A stretch of 14,924 nucleotides of DNA from Cochliopodium minus (Eukaryota; Discosea; Himatismenida; Cochliopodiidae). The DNA lies in assembly GCA_024220525.1 (NCBI GenBank), contig JAMYWO010000179.1:1-14924 (forward strand), in the 5' to 3' direction. A program made the translations under genes and the position numbers. Positions 7,801 to 14,837 of this stretch are shown piece after piece. Position 1 is the stretch's first letter, and every line of letters starts with the position of its first letter. Under the pieces are notes generated by a model. The model was not told the origin of the DNA. It did no database searches and saw nothing but the letters and a program-made list of their open reading frames with translations.

Positions 7801-9968
7801 CTAAAAAAGAAAATAAATGAAAAATTACATATATTGGAGATATAACATTATTTGTGGAATTGCATGAAAATGCAAATAATTTTTGGGTCAAAAAATTTGA
7901 AATAATAAATGAATAGTATAACTTGATTATAGATTGAAATTTTTTTACCTTCATTATCTCTTAAATTGAGATCTGATTTGTTGATTACCAAATATTCAAC
8001 AATCTCTGAAGAAATGTTTTGGTTCAAGCAAACGTTGTGGAGAGGCAATTTGTCGTAGTTGTCTACGATATTGACGTCGGACTTGTTCTCGACGAGACAT
8101 TTAATGGAGTCAAAGGAGATACTTTCTTTCTTGGACTCTATCAGGAGAGCAGTGTTCTTTTCGTTGTCCTTAATATTTAGATCTGCCTTGTTCTCTACCA
8201 TGTACTTTAAAAAAAAGGTAGTTTTAATTATGTACATAAAAAATTGTTTTAATAAAAAAAACAAAAGAAATAATGAAAGAAAAAAAGGGGTCTTATTTAC
8301 CTTTATAAGTTCGTATGAAATGTTTTCATTCCAGCATGCGAGATGAAGAGGAGTATCACCATACTTGTTCTTCAAGTTCAAGTCGGACTTGTTCTCTACC
8401 AAACAAGTGATCATTTCAAAGGAGAGTTTCTTGTTTTTACAGGCGATGTGCAGCGAAGTCTCATCATGGTTGTCCAACAAGTTCAAGTCGCATTTGTTCT
8501 CAACCAAACAAGTTATGATCTCCATAGAAGTGTTTTCATCCATACAAGCGATATGCAGCGGAGTATTTTTGTAGTTGTTCTTCAAGTTGAGATCACTCTT
8601 ACTTTCAATGAGATACCTTATGATTTCTATGGGAGTGTTTTCGTTGAAGCAAGCCAAATGTATAGGTGCTTCTTCGTACTTGTTCTTTGCGTTGAGATCA
8701 CACTTGTTTTGGACGATGTACTCGATGATCTCGAAGGAGATATTCTCTTTGCGGAGGAGATTGTGAAGGATGGACTCATGGATTTCGTTGTCTTTAGAGT
8801 TAATGTCGGCTTTCTCTTGGACGAAACACTTGATGATCTCGAAGGAGATGTTGTCGTTGTCGCTGATCAAGTGCATGGGAGTCTCCTCGAACTAATTGAG
8901 GATGAAAAATAAAATTTTTAAATCGAGTTTTAAATTATTTTGGATAAAATGAATATAATTGATCGGATAAGGACTATAAAAAAAATATTAAATAAATTAT
9001 AAAGATCCAAATAAATATTTTCATATTAAGATTCTTTGGAAAGTGAAAATAATTTTTTTTTTTTTTACTTTATTCCTAAAGTTGAGATCATCAGTCCTCT
9101 CCACCATGTATTTGATGATATCGTAGGTGATGTTCTTATTTTGGCAGATGGTGTGGAGAGGGGTGTTGTTTTTGTTGTCCAAGGTATTGATATCTGCTTT
9201 GTTGTCGATGAGACATCTTATCATTCCAAGTGAGACGTTTTCGTTTTCGCACATGATGTGAAGAAGTGTGCTTTCTTCTTCATCTTTGATATTAAGATCA
9301 GAATTTTGCTCAATTAAATATTTAACTATTATATCTGTTGTTTCTATTATATTTTCATTTATTTGCTTATATTTAGAGATATCTCTCTTATATTGTTTTT
9401 TCCTTTTTTTCACTTGCTTTAATTTATTTTCTATATTTCTTATATCTTTGATATAATTCTCCTCTTTCTTCTCCTTCTCTTTGATCACCAAATTCAATCT
9501 GTTTATTTCATTCGTCATGTTATTTAGATTATGATTCATTTTTTTGGCTTCTTCATCCTTGTTCTTTATCGAGAGGCGAAGATAAAGATTACATTGCTCA
9601 TGATGTTGGGAGATTTGATTATATTTGTCTTTGTACCCACATTCACCCTCACATTCATATACATGATCATTCTTTGATCTGGGATGATCCTCAGATTCTT
9701 TTATAGACATCTCCTCCCCACATATCAAACATTTGCATCTCAAATTAATTATCCTCTCATGTAATTTGTTGTTATTTTCCATTTCTTCATTGCAACATTT
9801 GTTCTCTTTCTTTTCTGCACAATAAATGCAATAGCATGTAAAACAAATATGGCATATCTTGGGCATATATAGAACATGTGTGCATTCACAAATCATATTT
9901 TTGTTAATATCGAAAATTGAGAATAGATTCTCTCTTTCTTTGTTGGTTAAATAACATATATTGTTCAT
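4850..9968 (-). CDS. RING-like/TRAF-like zinc finger, coiled-coil, ankyrin-repeat protein, 981 aa
   Basis: Nine exons: 9968-9069, 8891-8301, 8204-7949, 7800-7597, 7199-6929, 6650-6539, 6157-5948, 5469-5204 and 4985-4850 (phases 0,0,1,1,2,0,0,2), 2946 nt. Residues 27-59 form a compact Cys-rich, RING-like finger (C27xC29, C39xxC42, C45xC47, C50, C58, C59, with H31 and H40). Residues 80-126 fit TRAF-type spacing: CxxC, 11 residues, His, then CxxxC, 11 residues, His, xxx, Cys. A charged coiled coil covers about 133-210. About 21 ankyrin repeats of about 35 residues follow (consensus IKCLVENKSDLNLK then TPLHIAC then NENIS). The acidic tail ends EPEEDCSDSDSDEYN. An E3-ligase or adaptor role is inferred; the RING ligand set is not textbook. 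Introns are A-rich on the + strand, except the 397-bp fourth intron. The start is the ATG directly after a 23-base A tract. Confidence 0.9.
5022..5150. repeat. A-rich low-complexity block, ankyrin gene intron 8
   Basis: AAAAATA and AAATAAATA units filling most of the 218-bp intron 5203-4986. The translated sense strand gives only a Phe/Tyr/Leu/Ile run, without codon structure. Confidence 0.85.
5760..5940. repeat. A-rich low-complexity block, ankyrin gene intron 7
   Basis: AAAAAAT, AAAAATA and related units at the acceptor-distal end of the 478-bp intron 5947-5470, the longest intron in the window. No gene-like frame lies inside. Confidence 0.85.
6331..6372. repeat. Perfect (AAAAAT)7 array, ankyrin gene intron 6
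   Basis: Seven uninterrupted hexamers AAAAAT, 42 bp. The same intron has a 23-base T run at 6514-6536 on the + strand, which is an A tract directly behind the 5' splice site on the sense strand. Confidence 0.95.
6737..6832. repeat. AnT array changing from 7-mer to 8-mer units, ankyrin gene intron 5
   Basis: Mixed AAAAAAT and AAAAAAAT units, then six perfect octamers AAAAAAAT at 6779-6826. Together with the hexamers at 6331 and the heptamers at 1338, this shows blocks of different fixed unit length. Confidence 0.9.
7329..7493. repeat. Inverted- and direct-repeat cluster in ankyrin gene intron 4
   Basis: This 397-bp intron (7596-7200) lacks the usual A/T arrays. It holds a 9-bp hairpin with a one-base centre (GAATCATCT/AGATGATTC, 7329-7347) and the directly repeated GATTCTTTGATAAAAATTT. 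It also has imperfect inverted arms at about 7418-7444 and 7462-7480 (ACAGTC...TTTGTTAG against CTAACAAA...GACTGT), with another arm to 7493. The layout resembles a small degenerate non-autonomous element. Confidence 0.55.
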
Positions 9969-9991
9969 TTTTTTTTTTTTTTTTTTTTTTT
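9969..9991 (-). other. A23 tract abutting the ankyrin gene start codon
   Basis: Twenty-three T on the + strand, hence 23 A on the sense strand immediately upstream of the ATG. A-rich leaders directly before start codons also occur at the F-box and dioxygenase genes, so this appears to be an extreme case of a local rule. Confidence 0.8.
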
Positions 9992-10268
9992 GAATATTTA
10001 ATTTTAAATATTAAAGATATTTTATAATCCTCAAAGAATTATCTTTGATCTCAAAAAATCGAGATTTTTGTAAATAATGAATACTACCCATTGGATAGAT
10101 TGTTTTGATAAATCATTTGTTGGAGGGTAATAAATTTAAATTTCTGGATGGAAATAAAAAATTAGAATTAATGAAAAAAAATCAAAAAGATTACAGTTTT
10201 ATGTCACAAATTCAGTCTTTTATTTGTTTTAAATTTGGATTTTAACAAAAGATTTTGATCACAATAAA
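9992..10268. other. Intergenic region between ankyrin and FYVE-vWA genes
   Basis: About 280 bp of head-to-tail spacing. It must hold the 3' end of the FYVE-vWA transcript and the promoter of the ankyrin gene. I see no open frame of note, only a weak TCAAAG/CTTTGA hairpin near 10030 and the polyadenylation-type signal listed separately. Confidence 0.6.
10219..10224 (-). terminator. AATAAA polyadenylation signal of the FYVE-vWA gene
   Basis: TTTATT on the + strand reads AATAAA on the sense strand, 45 bp after the TAA. Position and spacing are suitable. Confidence 0.45.
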
Positions 10269-10291
10269 TTAAAGAATTCTGCAGTCTTCAT
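10269..10291 (-). other. Last coding exon supplying a CaaX-like terminus
   Basis: Acceptor CCAACAG at 10298-10292, then 23 coding nt ending in TAA, giving DEDCRIL at the C-terminus. If the 55-bp intron 10346-10292 is retained, the frame instead ends SGKRIYL with no Cys. The exon's AT content and size cannot prove use; the GTAAAA donor and the pyrimidine-rich acceptor support splicing. Confidence 0.65.
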
Positions 10292-12021
10292 CTGTTGGAA
10301 AAAAAAAAAAAATTTAAGAAACAAAGTTAAAGATAAATTCTTTTACCACTTCCGTGGCCATGACCGTGTCCGTGACCATGACCATGACCCCCATGTCCAC
10401 CATGACCGTAACCACCATGTCCACCATGACCATGACCTCCGTGTCCATGTCCATGTCCTTTACCATGCTTGTGTTTATGGTCAGTACATTGTTGGATTGA
10501 TTCGTCAACAAATTCATGAAAGTGCATATGCTTCCATTGCTTGTAGGAGATACATTCAACCCTAAAAATATTTGTCAATTTAATTGAAAATTTTGACTTG
10601 AAAAAGTCATACATATTGGTGCTGCAATATTGCTCGTGAAGATTTTCAAGGAAACAACAAGCTTTCTCACAATGCCCTATTTGTATGAAAGTGACCGAAA
10701 GTTCGTTACGAGTCTATTTGTAATAATTAATTAAAGATAAAACAAATGAAGTGGAGGTAATTACTGCGATTCTTTTTGAAGCAGTTCGAAATACATCAAA
10801 AACTGCACCTTCGCTATTTGGTTCTCCATCTGATATAATAAATTATTTGAGATTAATAATTTATAATAAATATTGATTTTACCTGTGATCACCAAAATTG
10901 TTGTTTGTTTATTGCAGCTTTCAAAATGGTCATTCAAGGTCAATTCCAACACTAATGCTAAATCAGTGCTTCCTGATGGTCTGTGTTGTCTGAATATCTT
11001 CTTAACTGTATGTGTATCTGTGATGTGGCAAAACTTTTCTGTATGATCATTGAAAAGATAAAGTGTGAATCCTTTTGGATTTGCCTTTTGTAAAACTATA
11101 GAAAAGATTAATCTAGATATCAAAACAATATTATTGGAAAGATATTTACATGGCACAAACACTATTAAATTTGATGGATTTAATTAAGAAATGAGCAAAA
11201 ATTTCTCTTTTAAATTTTTACTGATTAAACTTTCTTCTGCATGTTCCCATCTGTTGTGATGATGTCCATCACTTTTAATGAAAGATAATTTCAATTTAAC
11301 TTTTAATTATTGGTGTCATTATTTTACCTATTGGACATGCTTCCACTTTGATCTAAGATTACGATAAATTCTCTTTCATTGTGGTCCATCGCACATTTAA
11401 AAAATTGACTATATTTTTTCATTCATATAACAAATTATAGCCGACATCTATTGCATAAAAATTTTACCTATTTGTTAATATATTTCCTCCTTCCACTGAC
11501 ATATTTTGGATTGGCATATTATGTGGTGGAGGTTGATTATATTGTGGATTATAAGGTTGATTCGAATACATTGGTTGTGGGGGCATATTTTGATTATGAG
11601 ATATTTGGGCATATTGATTTGGATCCATTTGGGGATTGTAATTTTGTGGCTGGTTGTATTGATTATGTATCATTTGATTGTTATTATTTTGATTATTGGT
11701 GCTATTGATACATATTTTGCAAACCTAGAATGATTTATTCAAATTAGAATTACTTTTGAATTGAAATCGATTTAATTTACTCTTTGTTGAGTGCTATATC
11801 CCAAATGAAACAAATTCATTTTATATTGTGAACATGAGTCGCAGAATATCTTTCCACCTAATTAAAGAGTTGTATTATTGAGGTTTATTTTGAAATATTT
11901 CAAAAATTTTACAATTTCTACAGTGATGTTTTCTAATAAATAATGAAAAGTCGATACTGCAAGAGGTACAGCTACTTGCTTGCCAATCGGGTTGCCATGT
12001 TGGTTTTGGAATTTGTTGCAT
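10269..12021 (-). CDS. FYVE - vWA - His/Gly-rich protein with CaaX-like end, 400 aa
   Basis: Eleven exons: 12021-11913, 11857-11781, 11724-11468, 11408-11328, 11271-11222, 11161-11150, 11095-10883, 10829-10765, 10713-10613, 10561-10347 and 10291-10269, with introns of 51-60 bp. A TAA lies directly before the ATG. Residues 9-67 are a complete FYVE finger, the endosomal PI3P binder: WQPD, RKHHCRNC and RVCKIC, with eight Cys at 18, 21, 34, 37, 42, 45, 64 and 67. An N/Q/P-rich linker (about 68-145) follows. A vWA domain (about 160-345) carries a full MIDAS metal site: D167xS169xS171, T239 and D267 (ITDGEP). The tail 350-392 has 17 His in a Gly background and should bind metal ions. The protein ends CRIL, which fits a prenylation CaaX box. 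A metal-dependent adaptor at endosomal membranes is inferred. Confidence 0.92.
10347..10479 (-). repeat. Coding GGT-CAT type repeat (His-Gly tail)
   Basis: Degenerate minisatellite of His and Gly codons within exon 10 of the FYVE-vWA gene, mostly GGT/GGA with CAT/CAC and one Tyr. It gives 17 His in about 40 residues. Such repeats change length easily by slippage. Confidence 0.9.
11150..11161 (-). other. 12-nt microexon in the vWA domain
   Basis: Sense TGTTTGTGCCAT between an AATAG acceptor and a GTAAAT donor, phase 1 on both sides. It adds M-F-V-P to the first vWA helix (RWEHAEESLI|MFVP|FLQKANPKGF). Skipping it keeps frame but shortens the helix by four residues. Confidence 0.75.
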
Positions 12022-12352
12022 TTAATAAGTGGAAACTCGTTTTTATTTAATTTATTAATTAATTATCTTTTATTTTTTTAATTCTTAATTTGATTTTTCT
12101 TTGGAAAATTCTGAATTTGGAAATATCAAAAGAATACTCTTAAATATTAATGATCATAAAAAAAAAAATGGGACTAATCAAATTTGAATGGTTTAAATAC
12201 AATTTATCTGTTCTTTTGACATTCTTTTCTTAGATAAAATAATTCTGAAAGGGATTTACTTTTTAATCCCTTTGTGATTCAAAAACTATCATCTCATGAT
12301 GGAAGATGAAATTAAAAATCTTTGACCAAAATTTGTGAACGTTTAATTTTAT
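12022..12352. other. Intergenic region between FYVE-vWA and RCC1 genes
   Basis: 331 bp between the start of the FYVE-vWA gene and the stop of the RCC1-like gene, both on the - strand. It is AT-rich, without a convincing frame on either strand. It holds the hairpin at 12248-12273 and TTTATT motifs that could act as polyadenylation signals for the RCC1-like gene. Confidence 0.6.
12248..12273. repeat. 9-bp inverted repeat with 8-nt loop
   Basis: AAAGGGATT and AATCCCTTT form a perfect stem, unusually GC-rich for this intergenic DNA. It lies 80-105 bp past the stop of the RCC1-like gene, so it may sit in its 3' UTR. Confidence 0.7.
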
Positions 12353-14409
12353 TTAATAATTCACTGATCTAATAACGATCAACAAAACAGGTTTTGGTAT
12401 TTTGAAAAGTTTGTTGAAAGAAGAAATCCTTTTCAAACACAACATAAAGCCTTTTATTGTATCTTTAAATTCTTTTGGAAAAAATTTGTGCTCTTTTGGG
12501 GACCAATCCTAATTATTAAAAAATAAAAAATTGAAAAATAAAATAAAATAAAAATAAAATAAATTAAAAATAAATAATAAATCAAAAATTTTTTACAGAT
12601 AAAAGGAGATTGTTTTGAATCAATTTGATATCATTAAATTCAAGTTTGCAAGCAATATTTTTTATGTTTCCAATATTGTTTCCAAATCCCAATTCGTAAT
12701 ATCTTCCATCTCCACAAACAAATATTTCTTTATTTCCTAAATAAATGAACAATGAATAAATTTAATAAAAAATTAAAAATTAAAAATATTAAATAATTTT
12801 TTACTGTTAACAAAAATAGAATGATGATATCCGGTTGTGATGAAAGAAATGTTTTGAAGATCAATTTTTGTAAAAGAAGAATAATTATTGTTATTTCCCA
12901 ATCCAAGCTGTCCATGTGCATTATATCCACTTCCATAAACTTCTCCATCTCCTAAAATAATATTTTTTATTTAATTATTTATTTATTTTTCATTTTTATT
13001 TTTTATTTTCCAAAGTTATTTTATTGCTTTACCAGTTAAAATGAAAGTGAAAAAATATCCGCCACAATGAACAGAAGAAATGTTTGGAAAAGAGTTTATT
13101 GTTTGAATTGCAGATGTATGATTGATATTTCCTATCCCTAATACTCCATATGTATTGGATCCAAAGCATTTCAAAATTGTATTTCCTTTTTCTTCTTCTG
13201 TTTTTTTTCAAAAATTAAAATTGAAATTATTATTGTTTATTTTATTTTTTATTTTACATTAATTATTTAGTGAAATTTTTTTTTTGTATCATTTTATAAC
13301 TTACTACTATTTTTATTTCATTTCTTTTATTTTTAAATATTTTTTTTACGAGTTAAAATGAAAGAAGAATAATATCCACAAGAAATGGAAAGAATGTTTG
13401 GATCTGTTAACAAAAGACTTGGAACTTCTACAAAACTTACTTTTTGTTCAAATCCACATTGTCCATAATTATTATTTCCCATCACCCATACTTGCCCATT
13501 TTCTTTATTAAAAAATATTTCATTTTTTTTTGATTTGTAAATTATAATTAATTTATTTTAATGTATTTTTATTTTATTTTATTTTATTTTATTTTATTTT
13601 ATTTTATTTTTTACTTTTTAAAAACAAAGCATAATTATGTCCACAAGAAAAAGAGATAACATTATCAATGTTTATTTCTGAAAAACCATCACTTTGAATA
13701 TCTGATCCATCCCAATTTCCTCCCCAATAAAATTTCCCATCATCTAAATTATTATTTAAAATTAAAAATTAAAAAAGAAATTGAATAAAAGTGCAAAAAA
13801 TAAAATACAAAATTTCAATAAAAAAAAAATTACAATAAAAAAAAAATGTTAATTAAAATTTAAATAATAAAAAGATTAGAAACAAAAAGATTAGTTTTCC
13901 TTTTTGAATAAAAGTGAGTAGATAAGAAGCACAAATCTGAGAGACTTTAGAGGAAATGAATATAAATGTTGAAAAATTAGTTTTCTTATTTTTTATTCCT
14001 AATTGTCCATTGTCATTCAAACCTAAATAAATAAATATTTTAAAAAATAAAATACATAATTTTTGAAATGATAATACCACATCCATACAAATTTCCATCA
14101 TCTTTTCAAAAATAAAGTTTAAAAAAAAAATTAAAAATCAAAATCATAAAATGAATTACTTTCCAAATAAAAAGAATTGTGTTGTCCCAAGACAATTGAT
14201 TCAATTTTTGGATTATTCATTATTATCGTAGGTGTTTTCACATCATTTGTATTTCCTGTTCCACATTGTCCATACTCATTACTCCCAAATGAATAAACGT
14301 CCCCATTTTCTTTTAATTAATATTTAAAAATTTGTGAATTTATTTTTATTCAATTACCTTTTAAGAAAATATTGTGGTCAGAAAAACAAGAAGTAGAGTT
14401 TTGTTTCAT
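12353..14409 (-). CDS. RCC1-type beta-propeller protein, 412 aa
   Basis: Ten exons: 14409-14358, 14309-14160, 14101-14078, 14022-13900, 13743-13615, 13502-13350, 13197-13033, 12951-12805, 12736-12597 and 12508-12353. The first eight introns are phase 1 and the last is phase 0; total 1239 nt, TAA stop. Seven RCC1 repeats are visible through ENGDVYSFGSNEYGQCG, DGNLYGCG...NGQLG, DDGKFYWGG, NGQVWVMGNNNYGQCG, LKCFGSNTYGVLG, DGEVYGSGYNAHGQLG and KEIFVCGDGRYYELG. The short N-terminal piece (CFSDHNIFLK) looks like the strand that closes the last blade. The end, DWSPKEHKFFPKEFK then LCLKR, resembles a closing segment I recall from many protist repeat proteins. RCC1 propellers act as GTPase exchange factors or as scaffolds; which applies here is not visible. 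The fourth intron begins GA instead of GT. Confidence 0.9.
13565..13610. repeat. (ATTTT)n pentamer array, RCC1 gene intron 5
   Basis: One ATTTTT followed by eight perfect ATTTT units at 13571-13610, just inside the intron 13614-13503 and adjoining its donor. Its unit length differs from the heptamer and octamer arrays elsewhere in the window. Confidence 0.95.
13899..13900 (-). other. Non-GT donor at RCC1 exon 4 / intron 4
   Basis: Homology places the exon end at AAAAAG, but the intron starts GAAAAC rather than the local GTAAAA. Phase 1 continues correctly into the next exon at 13743. Either a GA-AG intron, a one-base loss, or a sequence error. Confidence 0.6.
14078..14101 (-). other. 24-nt microexon of the RCC1-like gene
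   Basis: Lies between GAAAAG (acceptor) and GTATTA (donor), phase 1 on both sides. It encodes DGNLYGCG, the first strand of one RCC1 blade. It is the only case where an intron cuts a blade in two. Confidence 0.8.
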
Positions 14410-14837
14410 TTTCCTATTTCTTTGATTAAAAATAATAAAAATTAAATTTTTATATAGTTGTTATTTTGAACACCATTGATAAATATTTTCTACTTTGAAG
14501 TTTATCTTTGTTTTGTAGAAAATGAAAATTTGTTAGTAAAAATAATATTTCAAAGTGAAAATAACAAATTTTTAGCTACAAAATTTTTTGTAAAATCATT
14601 TGCATTTTAAAGTGATTTCAATTATATGGATTTTCAGTACTTGAAATGATATAAACAAAATTTGATGCCAATATATTAATATATATAGTATTTGAATGAT
14701 GATGATGAATGTACATTCATCATGTATTCATTATTTTGATGAAAATCATAGAAGATGGAAAGAAAAAGATTTTTTACTTCAAATTATCTTTTTTTTTCTT
14801 ATTTTATTAATCAGGCTTTCAAATGGGGAAATTTTTT
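14410..14837. other. 5' flank of the RCC1-like gene with inverted repeats
   Basis: About 430 bp without a supported gene. It contains a 9-bp inverted repeat (ATTTTCTAC 14485-14493 / GTAGAAAAT 14515-14523), directly followed by an 11-bp one (AAAATTTGTTA 14525-14535 / TAACAAATTTT 14562-14572), and then the 22-bp palindrome at 14702-14723. A + strand frame from 14696 to 14884 starts beside the palindrome and runs into a T-rich stretch; I do not count it as a gene. Confidence 0.6.
14702..14723. repeat. 22-bp perfect palindrome
   Basis: Eleven-base arms around a GTAC centre, with no loop (ATGATGAATGT and ACATTCATCAT). It lies about 300 bp upstream of the RCC1-like start. It could be a dyad binding site or the tip of an element. 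Confidence 0.8.

Noticed and set aside
8343-8912. 189-codon + strand open frame opposite the ankyrin exons
   Set aside because: It mirrors the repeat structure of the - strand ankyrin exon 2. The ankyrin consensus and matching splice phases decide for the - strand.
4850-9968. Poxvirus or giant-virus origin for an AT-rich ankyrin protein with an A-tract leader
   Set aside because: The gene has eight phase-consistent GT-AG introns and lies among intron-rich genes of the same style, so it is a nuclear eukaryotic gene.
10314-10559. Met/Val/Asp-repeat frame on the - strand
   Set aside because: Shifted reading of the His-Gly tail; the His-Gly frame continues the vWA domain in phase.
11451-11733. 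Two overlapping + strand frames rich in Tyr, Ile and Trp
   Set aside because: They are the antisense of the N/Q/P-rich linker exon of the FYVE-vWA gene, whose frame joins both neighbouring domains.
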